A DNA stretch of 64,000 nucleotides from an uncultured Vibrio sp. (GCF_963675395.1 NZ_OY776223.1:2170001-2234000); one strand, 5' to 3'; positions 33,980 to 44,845 are shown, counted from the stretch's first letter. Program-made: numbers and translations. Notes: generated from the letters alone by a model not told the origin.

Positions 33980-34708
33980 TTAACCTAAGTAGCTTTCTAA
34001 CTCTTCACTGCCGCCTATTAGTCTGCCGCCAATGAAGACCTGAGGCACGGTAGTGCGCCCAGAAATTGCGCGTAGACTTACCGTCGTTGCATCTTTACCC
34101 AAGATCACTTCTTCATACTGAAGCCCTTTATCAATGAGGTTCTGCTTCGCTTTCACGCAGAATGGACAACCCGGCTTGGTGAAGACCGTGATGGATTCCT
34201 GAGTTTTGTAGTCAGGAGCGATGTAATTGAGCATCGTATCCGCATCAGACACTTTAAACGGATCTCCTGGCTCATTGGGTTCAATAAACATTTTTTCAAC
34301 CACGCCATTTTTTACCAGCATGCTGTAACGCCAAGAGCGCTTACCAAAGCCAAGTTCACTTTTATCAACCAGCATCCCCATACCATCGGTAAACTCACCA
34401 TTGCCGTCTGGGATGAAGGTAATATTTTCTGCTTCTTGCTCTTGTTTCCACGCGTTCATCACAAACGTGTCATTGACCGACACACATAAGATTTCATCCA
34501 CGCCGTGCTCCTTAAATACAGGAACCAGTTCGTTATAACGAGGTAAATGGCTTGAAGAACACGTCGGGGTAAACGCGCCCGGTAAGCTAAAGACGATAAC
34601 CGTTTTGTCTTTAAAAAGCTCATCGGTGGTGAGATTAACCCAATTGCCGTTCTGACGAGTTGGTAGAGTAACGTGTGGAACGTTTTGACCTTCTTTAGAG
34701 ATAAACAT
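33980..34708 (-). CDS. Hybrid peroxiredoxin-glutaredoxin
   Basis: This 242-residue fusion reduces peroxides with glutathione. The N-terminal Prx5-type domain has peroxidatic Cys50 in [15 protein letters not shown]; the C-terminal glutaredoxin domain has CPFC at 181-184 and TVPQVFIGG. Such hybrids are known from Haemophilus and Vibrio. The gene is divergent from oxyR, which probably induces it under peroxide stress. Confidence 0.94.
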   Translation of the reverse strand: MFISKEGQNVPHVTLPTRQNGNWVNLTTDELFKDKTVIVFSLPGAFTPTCSSSHLPRYNELVPVFKEHGVDEILCVSVNDTFVMNAWKQEQEAENITFIPDGNGEFTDGMGMLVDKSELGFGKRSWRYSMLVKNGVVEKMFIEPNEPGDPFKVSDADTMLNYIAPDYKTQESITVFTKPGCPFCVKAKQNLIDKGLQYEEVILGKDATTVSLRAISGRTTVPQVFIGGRLIGGSEELESYLG

Positions 34709-34824
34709 TTTATTCCTTATGATTTTTTTAAGTAGTGAGCGTCTGGCTCATTTCTGTTCTGTTTGTTTAGACCTATTATTATAGAAATCTTTTGATAGCT
34801 GTAATCGTTTAGTGTTATGGTTTT

Positions 34825-34850
34825 GATAGGTGTTAACTATCATTAAATAG
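34825..34850. promoter_or_regulatory. Putative OxyR binding site
   Basis: A 17-bp dyad GATAG-N7-CTATC (34825-34841) matches the OxyR half-pattern ATAG-N7-CTAT. It is followed by a further ATAG at 34847, 6 rather than the ideal 7 bp on. It sits just upstream of the oxyR start at 34867 and in the shared divergent promoter region, fitting autorepression and activation of the peroxiredoxin gene. Confidence 0.6.
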
Positions 34851-34866
34851 AAGCGAATCGTGTGTT

Positions 34867-35775
34867 ATGAATATTCGGGACTTTGAGTACCTCGTTGCGC
34901 TTGCGGAACATAGGCACTTCCGTAAAGCGGCAGAAGCATGTTTTGTCAGCCAACCGACCCTTAGTGGACAAATTCGTAAATTAGAAGACGAGCTCGGAAC
35001 GGCGCTTTTGGAGCGCAGTAGCCGTCGTGTGCTGTTTACCGACTCAGGTTTGCAGTTGGTGGATCAAGCAAAACGTATTTTAAGTGAAGTGAAAATGTTT
35101 AAGGACATGGCGAGTGGTCAAAACGGCGCGATGACCGGTCCATTGCATATTGGTTTTATACCCACAGTCGGCCCTTATTTGTTGCCAAAAATACTTCCAG
35201 ATCTAAAAGTAGAATTTCCGGATCTGGAGTTATTTCTGCATGAAGCTCAGACCCAGCAGTTAGTACATCAACTTGAAGATGGTAAGTTGGACTGTCTGGT
35301 ATTGGCCTCAGTGGCAGAAACCGAACCATTCAAAGAGATTGAAGTGTATAACGAGCCGTTAAGTGTTGCGGTACCATGCGATCATGAATGGGCATCTTTG
35401 GAGCAGATCGACATGATGTCCCTGAAGGGGAAGACAGTATTGTCTCTCGGTGATGGCCATTGTTTACGAGATCAGGCTTTAGGCTTTTGTTTTGCTGCAG
35501 GTGCGAAAGATGATGAAAGATTCAAAGCTACCAGCTTAGAGACGCTGCGCAATATGGTGGCCGCAGGTGGGGGAATTACATTACTACCTCAGTTATCACT
35601 GCCGAATGAGAAGCAAAAAGATGGCGTTAGTTACATTCCAGCGATAAACCCGACTCCGACACGTAAAATTGTATTGGTATATCGCCCTGGCTCACCACTT
35701 CGTGCGCGTTTTGAAGCATTAGCTGCGAAGATCAAAGATATTCTTGCGAGCTACCCATCATCGATAGCGGCTTGA
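34867..35775 (+). CDS. oxyR: Peroxide-sensing transcriptional regulator OxyR
   Basis: This 302-residue LysR-family regulator has an N-terminal helix-turn-helix (HFRKAAEACFVSQPTLSGQI) and the redox pair C199 and C208 in GDGHCLRDQALGFCF. The pair is at the same positions as in E. coli OxyR. Disulfide formation turns on antioxidant genes. It is divergent from the peroxiredoxin-glutaredoxin gene. Confidence 0.97.
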   Translation: MNIRDFEYLVALAEHRHFRKAAEACFVSQPTLSGQIRKLEDELGTALLERSSRRVLFTDSGLQLVDQAKRILSEVKMFKDMASGQNGAMTGPLHIGFIPTVGPYLLPKILPDLKVEFPDLELFLHEAQTQQLVHQLEDGKLDCLVLASVAETEPFKEIEVYNEPLSVAVPCDHEWASLEQIDMMSLKGKTVLSLGDGHCLRDQALGFCFAAGAKDDERFKATSLETLRNMVAAGGGITLLPQLSLPNEKQKDGVSYIPAINPTPTRKIVLVYRPGSPLRARFEALAAKIKDILASYPSSIAA

Positions 35776-35799
35776 TAGCGATAAGTTGATTTTAGATAC

Positions 35800-35828
35800 A
35801 AACAGGGGAGCCATCGGCTCCCCTGTTT
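35800..35828. terminator. Bidirectional oxyR/mrcA terminator
   Basis: A perfect 13-bp stem aaacaggggagcc / ggctcccctgttt with ATC loop lies between convergent genes, with T or A runs on both sides. Confidence 0.92.
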
Positions 35829-35845
35829 TATTTTCCAGAATACAC

Positions 35846-38413
35846 TTAGAACAGCTCTTCGGTTGTCCCGCCACCGCTGGAGTAAATACTGTCTTCCAGC
35901 AAGCTACCTGAGTATTCAGTTGGCTCTGTGCCTTTCTCGAAGTATTCCATCATGGCGCTGCCGTCTACGTTGTCGGTCAGCATGCCGCTGTTACGATCAA
36001 TACGGACTTGTACAATATTGTCAGGAACCTGCTTACTCTGCTCCGGTGTGCCTTCAAGCGCAACACGCATAAAGTCTATCCAAGCTGGCTCGGCCGTTTT
36101 ACCGCCCGCTTCTGCACCAGAAACTTGGCCTTTACCGAGGTTACTGTTTACCGTAGCACGACCAAGCGCTCTTGAGTGGTCATCAAAACCAACCCAGGCG
36201 ACAGCCACAACCCCTGGTCCGTAACCGTTATACCAAGCGTCTTTGGAGTCATTTGTTGTCCCCGTCTTACCGCCAATATCGCGACGTTTCAACGATTGTG
36301 CTCGCCAACCTGTACCGTTCCAGCCAGTGCCTTCACGCCAGTCACCACCACCCCAAATATTGCTGTACATCATTTCACGCATCAGGAATGCATTTTCTTG
36401 TGAAATAACTTGAGGGGCATATTGTGGCTCATCACTTTCTAGCGAGTTGTCTGTTACTAAACCCTCAATCTCAACATCTTGCTCACCAAATTCACTCGCA
36501 AAGCGATTCTCGGAGTATTGTTCGACGACTTGTGGGCAGTTTTGTTTACAAACGCTCTTAGGGTTCGCTTTAAACAGTACTTCGCCAAACGCATCTTCAA
36601 TTCGATCGACATAGAACGGTTCGACATAGTAACCGCCATTGGCAAACACTGAATAGCCTTGCGCGACTTTCATTGGCGTCAAGCTGCCTGCACCAAGGGC
36701 AATGGTTTCTGAGCGCGGAACATCGTTAATATCAAAACCAAAACGTGTTAGGTATTGACGTGTTTCATCCAGACCCACTTCGCGTAGTGTACGAACCGCC
36801 ATTACGTTCTTAGATTGAGCAAGGCCGATACGAAGGCGAGTTGGACCACCGTAAGTTGGCGGTGAATTTTTTGGTCGCCATGCAGAACCAGAGCCCGCAT
36901 CCCATTTGTTGATAGGTGCATCGTTGACGAGCGTCGCCAACGTCAGACCTTTATCAATAGCGGCAGAATAAATGAACGGTTTGATACTCGAACCTACCTG
37001 ACGTACCGACATGGTTGCACGGTTAAACTTGCTGTGGATAAAGTTAAAGCCACCTACCATCGACAAGATCGCGCCGTTTTCAGGGTCCATCGCAACGAAC
37101 GCGGTATTGGCATTTGGAACCTGACTCAGTTTCCAGTTGTTTGCTTTACTACCTTCATCATCGTCAGAGCTCACCTCACGAACCCAAACTTGTTGACCTT
37201 CAGCGAGGATATCCTGCGCCGATTTTGGTGCTGAACCTTGACGCTTGTCAGTCAGGTATTTACGTGCCCAGTTCATTCCTGACCAAGGGATCGTTTGTTT
37301 TTGATAGTTCTTCACCCACACCTGTGCCGTCTTCCCTTCTACTTTGGTCACAACAGCAGGGGAAAGGTCGCCATAGGTTGGCAGCTTCTTAAGGTGTTGT
37401 TCAATTTGCTCGGTATCCCAAGCACTTTCGCCACTTTTCCAAAGCGTTTTTTCAGCACCACGATAACCATGGCGTTCGTCGTAGGCGAGCAAGTTGTTTA
37501 CGGCGGCCGTATTTGCGGCATCCTGAAGTTTTGAGTCCACCGTCATGTAGATATTCATACCTGACGTGTAGGCTTTTTCTTCACCGAACTCTTTCACTGC
37601 CCAAGCACGCGCTAACTCGGCAACATAAGGCGCTGATAGCTCGATCTCTGCGCTGTGGTAGCGCGCGACTATAGGCTCATTTCGTGCCTCGTCGTATTGC
37701 TCCTGAGTAATGTAATTCTCATCCAGCATACGCATTAACACGACATTGCGGCGATTGGTTGCACGCTCCAATGAATAAATTGGGTTCATGGTCGAAGGTG
37801 CTTTTGGCATACCAGCTAAAGTTGCGATTTCACTGAGAGTCAGTTCGTTGAGACTTTTACCAAAGTAGACCTGTGCAGCAGCACCAAAACCATATGACCG
37901 GTAACCCAGGAAGATCTTGTTGACATAAAGCTCCATGATCTCTTGTTTGCTCAATAGCTGCTCAATATGGATTGCGATGAAAATCTCTTTAATTTTACGC
38001 ATCAGCTTCTTCTCATTTGATAAGAAGAAATTACGTGCCAGCTGCTGGGTGATGGTACTCGCCCCTTGTTTTGCTGAACCAGAAAGCGCAACCACTAAAG
38101 CTGCACGTGTGATACCTATCGGGTCGATACCTGGATGCTCGTAAAAACGGCTGTCTTCTGTTGCGATTAATGCATGAATCAAGTCTTGAGGAATTTCATC
38201 ATAAGTGACAGGAATGCGACGCTTTTCACCGAACTGTGCGATCAGCTTCCCGTCTTGACTAAACACCTTCATAGGTGTTTGTAATTCAACGTCTTTTAGA
38301 GTTGCAACCTCTGGTAATTCAGGCTTTACGTACTGATAGAAGCCAAAAATAGTGGTGACTCCAAGAATTATGCAAATCAATGTTAATAAAAATAAACGCT
38401 TTATGAACTTCAC
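35846..38413 (-). CDS. mrcA: Penicillin-binding protein 1A
   Basis: This 855-residue bifunctional murein synthase has an N-terminal membrane anchor. Its glycosyltransferase domain contains ATEDSRFYEHPGID and GASTITQQLARN, and an OB-type insert follows. The transpeptidase has the serine motif in VGSSIKPF and KTGTT near residue 720. It is divergent from pilM, the standard arrangement in gammaproteobacteria. Confidence 0.96.
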   Translation of the reverse strand: MKFIKRLFLLTLICIILGVTTIFGFYQYVKPELPEVATLKDVELQTPMKVFSQDGKLIAQFGEKRRIPVTYDEIPQDLIHALIATEDSRFYEHPGIDPIGITRAALVVALSGSAKQGASTITQQLARNFFLSNEKKLMRKIKEIFIAIHIEQLLSKQEIMELYVNKIFLGYRSYGFGAAAQVYFGKSLNELTLSEIATLAGMPKAPSTMNPIYSLERATNRRNVVLMRMLDENYITQEQYDEARNEPIVARYHSAEIELSAPYVAELARAWAVKEFGEEKAYTSGMNIYMTVDSKLQDAANTAAVNNLLAYDERHGYRGAEKTLWKSGESAWDTEQIEQHLKKLPTYGDLSPAVVTKVEGKTAQVWVKNYQKQTIPWSGMNWARKYLTDKRQGSAPKSAQDILAEGQQVWVREVSSDDDEGSKANNWKLSQVPNANTAFVAMDPENGAILSMVGGFNFIHSKFNRATMSVRQVGSSIKPFIYSAAIDKGLTLATLVNDAPINKWDAGSGSAWRPKNSPPTYGGPTRLRIGLAQSKNVMAVRTLREVGLDETRQYLTRFGFDINDVPRSETIALGAGSLTPMKVAQGYSVFANGGYYVEPFYVDRIEDAFGEVLFKANPKSVCKQNCPQVVEQYSENRFASEFGEQDVEIEGLVTDNSLESDEPQYAPQVISQENAFLMREMMYSNIWGGGDWREGTGWNGTGWRAQSLKRRDIGGKTGTTNDSKDAWYNGYGPGVVAVAWVGFDDHSRALGRATVNSNLGKGQVSGAEAGGKTAEPAWIDFMRVALEGTPEQSKQVPDNIVQVRIDRNSGMLTDNVDGSAMMEYFEKGTEPTEYSGSLLEDSIYSSGGGTTEELF

Positions 38414-38556
38414 CGGAGAATCCCTGATTGGTTGAGGCTGTGTAACGGCAAACCCTTGTACTCTTAGGTCAAAAATTTAGCACATAGAGATATTAACTCT
38501 TATTTGGGTGTTAATAACAACCTTTGCGCGAAGAAATTTCGGAGCGAGAGTAGAAG

Positions 38557-39585
38557 ATGGATAAGCGAATCGTTACAGGCATCGATATAGGCCATAACAG
38601 CCTCAAAGCCGTCGTACTTAAACCCAATGGCGATCAATTCGCCTTACTGGGTTACAAAGAAATATTACTTAAGGAAGCTATTGTCGCTGAAAATAACACC
38701 ATAAATCATCAAGAAATTGTAAATACCCTTAAACAGGTGAAAAAAGAGCTGCCATTTGGTGCGAGAAAAGTGGCAATTTCAGTCCCTGATAATGCGGTTA
38801 TCAGCAAAAAGCTGCACATTGAACAAAATACCGAAGAGAGCGAAATAGAATTTGCGGTAGTGCAGGCTTTTTCTCATCAATCTCCTTTCCCAATGGAAGA
38901 GCTGAGCCTGGATTTTGTCCGCCTTAGTGCCGAGGAAGGTCTACGAGGGCCTGATAGCTACCAAGTATTTGCAACGCGTAAAGATGTCGTAGAAAGCCGA
39001 GTTGAAGCTATACACAAATCTGGCCTTAAGCCTGTCTTGGTTGATGTTCATTCGCAAAGCCTAGGGCAGATATGGAAACTGGCTACAGAACGCTTCCCAG
39101 ACAAAAGTAAGTACGGTTTGCTCGATGTAGGTTGCCAGTCGAGTTCATTCACGATGTTCACCGGGCAAGGCGAGCTGTTCCATAAAGAATTTGCCTGTGG
39201 AACAGGTTCTACTCAGGCCTTTACTCTGTCCTCTACTCCGGAAAGTCCCTTGTCCGAAGAGAAGCAAGAAAAAACGAGTCAATTTAACCGCCAGATGGTC
39301 GATCGCGTAAAACGCCAGATGCAGCTGTATGCATCCATTAATGGCGCACAAAACATCAAAGGCATTTGGTTATCCGGTGACGGTGCAGCAACGCCAATGT
39401 TGGCTGAAGAGCTTTCACATCAATTGACGCTCGAATGCGAGCTACTAAATCCGTTGGGCCTATTTGAAATGAATGTTGCCAAACGTAAGCGTCGAGCGGC
39501 GGAATGGCAGCGCTTTTCAACTGCAGCTGGATTGGCAGTACGAGGTATTCAATGGTTAGGAGGTCGTTGTGTTATATCGAATTAA
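38557..39585 (+). CDS. pilM: Type IV pilus assembly protein PilM
   Basis: This 342-residue cytoplasmic actin-like ATPase begins with VTGIDIGHNSLKAVVL and contains LLDVGCQSSSFTMF and IWLSGDGAATPML. It binds the N-terminus of PilN and links the inner-membrane ring to the pilus motors. It is first of five overlapping or closely spaced pil genes; its end overlaps pilN. Confidence 0.93.
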   Translation: MDKRIVTGIDIGHNSLKAVVLKPNGDQFALLGYKEILLKEAIVAENNTINHQEIVNTLKQVKKELPFGARKVAISVPDNAVISKKLHIEQNTEESEIEFAVVQAFSHQSPFPMEELSLDFVRLSAEEGLRGPDSYQVFATRKDVVESRVEAIHKSGLKPVLVDVHSQSLGQIWKLATERFPDKSKYGLLDVGCQSSSFTMFTGQGELFHKEFACGTGSTQAFTLSSTPESPLSEEKQEKTSQFNRQMVDRVKRQMQLYASINGAQNIKGIWLSGDGAATPMLAEELSHQLTLECELLNPLGLFEMNVAKRKRRAAEWQRFSTAAGLAVRGIQWLGGRCVISN

Positions 39586-40144
39586 CCTATTGCCCTGGCG
39601 GGAAAACCAGAGGGAAGAACATCGTCGTCGTTTTGTTGGGTTGATTATTTTAGGGTTGTTTTTTGCTGTTGGTATTCAATGGGGGGTCGGTAAGTTTTAT
39701 GAGTTCCAGCAAGACCAACAGCAGGACCGGCTCGATTACCTCACTCACTATATTGCAGAGCTTGATCAACGCATTGACGCAATGAAAATTGCAGAGCAAG
39801 AGCACAGCAAAATCCTAGAGCGCTTGAAAGTAGTTGAAGGCTTGCAAAGTGGGCGTAACAAAACTACCGAATTCATGAATCTGATGCCTGCTGTGATTCC
39901 TGAAGGTGTGTATGTCGACAAGATCAAAATGAATGATCTGGAAATCGAGATAGTGGGTATTTCAGATAGTACACCTCGTCTGGCCACCATGCTCGATAAC
40001 ATGGAGCGTTCAGCCAAACTTTTAGACGTTGAAATGCACTCTATCGTTCATGGTAAAGCTCGCTTCGGTAAAGAATTTCAGACCTTTAAAGTGTCGTTCA
40101 TATTTAAGGCGGTAGAGCTGGGGGAGGAAGGCCAGCATGGTTAA
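39569..40144 (+). CDS. pilN: Type IV pilus assembly protein PilN
   Basis: This 191-residue bitopic inner-membrane protein has the conserved PilM-binding start INLLPWRENQREEHRRRF, one membrane helix (LIILGLFFAVGIQWGVG) and a periplasmic coiled coil plus ferredoxin-like domain. It pairs with PilO. It overlaps pilM by 17 bases and pilO by 8. Confidence 0.93.
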   Translation: MLYRINLLPWRENQREEHRRRFVGLIILGLFFAVGIQWGVGKFYEFQQDQQQDRLDYLTHYIAELDQRIDAMKIAEQEHSKILERLKVVEGLQSGRNKTTEFMNLMPAVIPEGVYVDKIKMNDLEIEIVGISDSTPRLATMLDNMERSAKLLDVEMHSIVHGKARFGKEFQTFKVSFIFKAVELGEEGQHG

Positions 40145-40730
40145 TTGGCAAGACCTTGAAATGGATGAGATTGCTGAGTGGCCGTTCATGCCTCAGTTGA
40201 TAATCATTATTCTGTTCATCCTGCTACTCCAAGGCTTTGGTTATTGGTTTTTCCTAGTGCCTAAGGAAGAACGATTAAACGACCTGATCCAGCAGGAAGA
40301 AACACTCAAAATCGCGTTACGAATTAAAGCTAACAAGGTGGCCTCCTTACCTCAGCTCCAATCTCAGTTGGATGAGCTAAGCACGCGCTACGAATTGCTG
40401 TTGCGACAATTGCCCGCTCAGAAAGAGTTAGCCACTATGCTGGCATCCGTCAATGAGCTCGGGATAGACAACAAACTGACTTTCACCCGCATTGACTGGG
40501 GAGAAAAACAGTCTGATCACTTCTTATTTCGGCTGCCACTAAACATCGAGTTAACCGGGGATTTTCATGATATTGGCCGCTTCTCACAAGCGATTGCGAC
40601 CTTGTCGCGCATCATCACTTTTCAAGATGTGACTTGGCAGCGCGTCAGTCAAGAGAGTGAAACGCTGCATTTTCGCGTAAGAGCGAATACCTATCAGTTC
40701 AAACCAGAGGACAAGAAAGATGAGAAATGA
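40137..40730 (+). CDS. pilO: Type IV pilus assembly protein PilO
   Basis: This 197-residue inner-membrane protein has one helix (LIIIILFILLLQGFGYWFF), a coiled coil and a periplasmic domain. It forms heterodimers with PilN in the alignment complex and binds PilP. It overlaps both neighbours. Confidence 0.93.
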   Translation: MVNWQDLEMDEIAEWPFMPQLIIIILFILLLQGFGYWFFLVPKEERLNDLIQQEETLKIALRIKANKVASLPQLQSQLDELSTRYELLLRQLPAQKELATMLASVNELGIDNKLTFTRIDWGEKQSDHFLFRLPLNIELTGDFHDIGRFSQAIATLSRIITFQDVTWQRVSQESETLHFRVRANTYQFKPEDKKDEK

Positions 40731-41235
40731 ATCTTTGTTGATGGTTCTGATGGGCGTGTTGTTGGTGGGGTGTCAGGCAAATGATGAATCGTTAACGGAC
40801 TTTATTCGTGATGTGGAAAACCAGGCAAGGCGGGATGTTGAGAAGCTCAAGCCCGCGGACAAATACGTCGCAGTTGCCTACGCGCCCCAAGTCATGAGAG
40901 ATCCTTTTGTATTGCCTCAAGAAGCAACGATAGCGATTCAACCTATTGCGAGAAAAGATTGTTGGCAGCCGCGTTCCAGAGCGCGTTCTGGCACGTTAGA
41001 AACATTCCCGTTAAGCCAGCTAAGTCTGAAGGGTGTGATGGGGATGGGGGGCACAATCTCCGGGCTTGTACAGGGGCCAAATGGAACGGTTTACAAAGTT
41101 GCTCCCGGCCAGTACCTCGGACGTAATAACGGTAAAGTTACCCAAATTACCCATTTCTATTTGTTGATCGATGAAATACTGCCAGATGGTTTGGGCTGCT
41201 GGCAGAAACGCAAAGTGAAGCTGGCTTTGAGATAG
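40720..41235 (+). CDS. pilP: Type IV pilus lipoprotein PilP
   Basis: This 171-residue inner-membrane lipoprotein has lipobox LLVGC and a C-terminal beta domain (GPNGTVYKVAPGQYLGRNNG) that connects PilN/PilO to the secretin PilQ. It overlaps the end of pilO by 11 bases. Confidence 0.93.
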   Translation: MRNESLLMVLMGVLLVGCQANDESLTDFIRDVENQARRDVEKLKPADKYVAVAYAPQVMRDPFVLPQEATIAIQPIARKDCWQPRSRARSGTLETFPLSQLSLKGVMGMGGTISGLVQGPNGTVYKVAPGQYLGRNNGKVTQITHFYLLIDEILPDGLGCWQKRKVKLALR

Positions 41236-41266
41236 CGATATCTGCAACTATTTTTGATACTGAGTG

Positions 41267-43006
41267 ATGATAATGAGACAAGGACTTACACGTACACCAA
41301 GGATACTCACTGGGCTCTTATCCTTTTGGTTAGTTTTACTTTTCACTCCTTTCGCTTTGGCTGAAGGAGAGAGCTCTAATGCGTTCAAGAGCGTCGATTT
41401 TCGCACGAATAAGGACAAAGACGCGGTGATAGTGGTGGAGCTGTCTTCAGCGTCGGCAATTGTCGATATTAAGCGCGTTCAGGAAGGGCTCAGCATCGAC
41501 TTGCTTAATACGTCAGTGAAAGATGATCAGCTCTACCTCATTGACGTAAAAGACTTTTCAACCGTGGTGGAGAGTGTGGAAGTCTTTCGTGACATTTCGA
41601 CGACCCGTTTGGTCGCGCATATCAGTGATGACTACACTCACGATTACCGTTTGGCAGGACGCTATCTGGAAATCACGGTCAGTAAACTCAAACCCGATGA
41701 GAAAGTACCGGATAAGAGTATTTTAGAGAAAGAAGGTAAACGGATATCGATTAACTTCCAGGATATTCCGGTACGAAACGTCTTGCAGCTCATTGCCGAC
41801 TACAACCAGTTCAACTTGGTGGTATCAGACTCCGTTGAAGGCAATCTGACATTGCGTCTTGATGGTGTGCCATGGCAGCAGGTTTTGGACATTATTCTGC
41901 AGGTAAAGGGTTTAGATAAGCGTGTTGATGGCAATGTCATTCTTGTTGCGCCGACTGATGAACTTGACCTTCGAGAGAAACAGCAATTAGAGAAGCAGCA
42001 ACTTGAAGATGAAATGGGCGAACTGTCGTCTGAAATCATTAAAGTGAACTTTGCTAAAGCGTCCGATATTGCTGAGATGATTAATGGTGAAGGCAACATC
42101 AGCATGCTCTCTGAGCGAGGTAGTATGACCATTGATGAGCGCACTAACTCGTTGTTGATCAGAGAGCTACCGGAGAATGTCTCGGTTATACGAGACATCA
42201 TCGAATCACTCGATATTCCCGTTAAGCAGGTTCAAATCGAAGCGAGGATTGTCACCGTCAGCGAAGGTAATATGGATGAGCTGGGCATTCGCTGGGGATT
42301 CTCTTCCATCAACGGCAACAATACGGTTGGTGGCTCGATTGAAAATAATCTGGCAACCATTGGTCTTTATGAAGGTGATGGCGAAGATGGTGAAGACGGT
42401 AGTGTGGGAATTGATGATTTTCTTAACGTTAATCTCGCGGCTACTAACCCAAGCGCAACCAGTATCGCGTTTCAGGTCGCTAAGCTGGGCTCCGACACTT
42501 TGCTCGATCTGGAACTGTCTGCTCTACAGCAGGAGTCTAAAGCTGAGATTATCTCGAGCCCTCGATTGATTACGACCAACAAAAAGCCCGCCTATATAGA
42601 ACAAGGTACAGAAATACCGTATCTAGAATCATCCTCGAGTGGTGCCACAACCATCACTTTCAAAAAAGCGGTGTTAAGTTTAAAAGTGACGCCACAAATA
42701 ACACCGGACAACCGCTTAGTGCTGGATTTAAGTGTCACTCAGGACCGACCTGGGCAAGTGGTGAAAGCGGGTACGGGCGAAGCGGTTACAATAGACACTC
42801 AGAGAATAGGCACTCAAGTCTTAGTGAACAATGGTGAGACGGTGGTGCTTGGCGGCATTTTCCAACACAGTATTACCAACTCAGTTGATAAAGTGCCATT
42901 ACTCGGTGATCTGCCGTTATTAGGTGCACTTTTCCGCCGAAGTTATGAGAAAGTGGGCAAAAGTGAACTGCTGATTTTCGTTACACCAAAGGTTGTTATT
43001 CAATAG
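41267..43006 (+). CDS. pilQ: Type IV pilus secretin PilQ
   Basis: This roughly 579-residue outer-membrane secretin has a signal peptide, an AMIN domain (residues about 45-130), a secretin N0/STN domain (ISINFQDIPVRNVLQLIADY), an N1 domain and the secretin core ending VPLLGDLPLLGALFR. It forms the gated pore for type IV pili and DNA uptake. Several in-frame starts exist (GTG 41264, ATG 41267, ATG 41273); I use the first ATG. Confidence 0.95.
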   Translation: MIMRQGLTRTPRILTGLLSFWLVLLFTPFALAEGESSNAFKSVDFRTNKDKDAVIVVELSSASAIVDIKRVQEGLSIDLLNTSVKDDQLYLIDVKDFSTVVESVEVFRDISTTRLVAHISDDYTHDYRLAGRYLEITVSKLKPDEKVPDKSILEKEGKRISINFQDIPVRNVLQLIADYNQFNLVVSDSVEGNLTLRLDGVPWQQVLDIILQVKGLDKRVDGNVILVAPTDELDLREKQQLEKQQLEDEMGELSSEIIKVNFAKASDIAEMINGEGNISMLSERGSMTIDERTNSLLIRELPENVSVIRDIIESLDIPVKQVQIEARIVTVSEGNMDELGIRWGFSSINGNNTVGGSIENNLATIGLYEGDGEDGEDGSVGIDDFLNVNLAATNPSATSIAFQVAKLGSDTLLDLELSALQQESKAEIISSPRLITTNKKPAYIEQGTEIPYLESSSSGATTITFKKAVLSLKVTPQITPDNRLVLDLSVTQDRPGQVVKAGTGEAVTIDTQRIGTQVLVNNGETVVLGGIFQHSITNSVDKVPLLGDLPLLGALFRRSYEKVGKSELLIFVTPKVVIQ

Positions 43007-43194
43007 CCATAAGTGAGCAAAAAGAAGATTAGATCAAAAATAAAGTTGCATTAGTGGCACCATGCTTGGATAATTTCGGGTCTTATCACGAATTATCTGT
43101 GAGGAATTGGTGCCACAAGCCTTGTTGAACAGCGGCTTAGCTGTGTTTTCTTGTGGCGATCTTATTGAATCAATGTTGTAAATTACTGCTAAAC

Positions 43195-43713
43195 ATGGCT
43201 GAGAAACGTAATATTTTCCTTGTTGGTCCTATGGGGGCCGGCAAAAGTACAATTGGTAGACATCTTGCACAGCAGCTGCATATGGAGTTTGTAGACTCCG
43301 ATACAGTGATCGAAGAACGCACTGGTGCAGATATCTCTTGGGTTTTTGATGTAGAAGGTGAAGAAGGCTTCCGTAAGCGTGAAGAATCGGTGCTTGAAGA
43401 CCTGACTCAAGAGCAAGGTATCGTGCTGGCAACGGGCGGTGGCTCTGTAAAGAGCAAAGAAAACCGTAACCGTCTTTCGGCACGTGGTGTTGTTGTCTAT
43501 TTAGAAACGACGATTGAAAAGCAACTTGCACGTACTAACCGTGACAAGAAGCGTCCACTACTTCAAACGGATAGTCCTCGTGAAGTATTGGAGCAATTAG
43601 CTAAAGAACGTAACCCTCTATACGAAGAAGTAGCGGATTACACTGTTCGCACTGACGATCAGAGTGCAAAAGTGGTAGCCAACCAGATCGTAAAAATGCT
43701 AGAAGAGAGATAA
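43195..43713 (+). CDS. aroK: Shikimate kinase AroK
   Basis: This 172-residue P-loop kinase phosphorylates shikimate. It has [26 protein letters not shown] and ATGGGSV. The start [11 protein letters not shown] at 43195 matches the family; the frame is open to 43153. It is followed 31 bp later by aroB, as in most gammaproteobacteria. Confidence 0.96.
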   Translation: MAEKRNIFLVGPMGAGKSTIGRHLAQQLHMEFVDSDTVIEERTGADISWVFDVEGEEGFRKREESVLEDLTQEQGIVLATGGGSVKSKENRNRLSARGVVVYLETTIEKQLARTNRDKKRPLLQTDSPREVLEQLAKERNPLYEEVADYTVRTDDQSAKVVANQIVKMLEER

Positions 43714-43744
43714 GTATTTATCTTTTTCAAATTGGAGCACACCG

Positions 43745-44845
43745 ATGGAACGGATTACGGTCAATCTAGCTGAGCGTAGCTACCCAATCTCTATAGGCGC
43801 CGGGTTGTTTGAGGACCCGGCGTACCTTTCTCAAGTACTGTCAAACAAACATGCAAATCAAAAAGTGGTCGTGATCAGTAATGTCACAGTAGCCCCTTTG
43901 TATGCCGACAAAATTCTGAATCAACTCGAACAACTCGGATGCAGCGCATCGCTGCTAGAGTTGCCTGATGGTGAGCAGTATAAAAACCTGGATGTGTTTA
44001 ATCAGGTAATGAACTTTCTACTCGAGGGAAGTTATGCTCGTGATGTGGTTGTCATCGCACTTGGTGGCGGTGTTATTGGGGATTTGGTTGGTTTTGCTTC
44101 AGCTTGTTACCAGCGTGGCGTGGATTTTATTCAGATTCCAACCACCTTACTGTCTCAAGTGGACTCTTCAGTGGGCGGTAAAACGGCGGTAAACCACCCT
44201 CTTGGCAAGAACATGATTGGCGCGTTTTATCAACCAAAAGCGGTAATCATCGACACCAATTGTTTGTCGACACTCCCTGAGCGTGAATTTGCCGCAGGTA
44301 TTGCCGAAGTTATTAAGTACGGCATTATTTATGACGCTGAATTTTTTGCTTGGCTGGAAGAAAACTTAGATCGCCTATATACCCTGGACGAAGAAGCACT
44401 GACCTACGCTATTGCTCGCTGTTGTCAGATTAAAGCGGAAGTGGTGGCTCAGGATGAAAAAGAGTCTGGCATTCGTGCATTATTGAACTTAGGCCACACC
44501 TTTGGTCATGCGATTGAAGCTGAGCTTGGTTATGGCAACTGGCTGCACGGTGAGGCCGTGTCATCCGGTACGGTAATGGCCGCCAAAACGTCACTATTGC
44601 GTGGTCTCATTTCTGAGGAGCAGTTTGAACGTATTGTGGCGATCCTACGCCGGGCTAAACTGCCAGTGCACACCCCAGAGAGCATGAGCTTTGATGACTT
44701 CATCAAACATATGATGCGCGACAAAAAAGTCCTTTCTGGTCAACTAAGGTTAGTTTTACCTACTGGCATTGGTGCTGCCGAGGTGGTCGCTGATACGACA
44801 CAAGAAGTGCTTAAGCAAGCGATCGACTTTGGTCGGAATATTTAA
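43745..44845 (+). CDS. aroB: 3-dehydroquinate synthase AroB
   Basis: This 366-residue NAD- and zinc-dependent enzyme converts DAHP to 3-dehydroquinate. It has [36 protein letters not shown] and [13 protein letters not shown]. It is second in the aroK-aroB-damX-dam-rpe run. Confidence 0.97.
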   Translation: MERITVNLAERSYPISIGAGLFEDPAYLSQVLSNKHANQKVVVISNVTVAPLYADKILNQLEQLGCSASLLELPDGEQYKNLDVFNQVMNFLLEGSYARDVVVIALGGGVIGDLVGFASACYQRGVDFIQIPTTLLSQVDSSVGGKTAVNHPLGKNMIGAFYQPKAVIIDTNCLSTLPEREFAAGIAEVIKYGIIYDAEFFAWLEENLDRLYTLDEEALTYAIARCCQIKAEVVAQDEKESGIRALLNLGHTFGHAIEAELGYGNWLHGEAVSSGTVMAAKTSLLRGLISEEQFERIVAILRRAKLPVHTPESMSFDDFIKHMMRDKKVLSGQLRLVLPTGIGAAEVVADTTQEVLKQAIDFGRNI

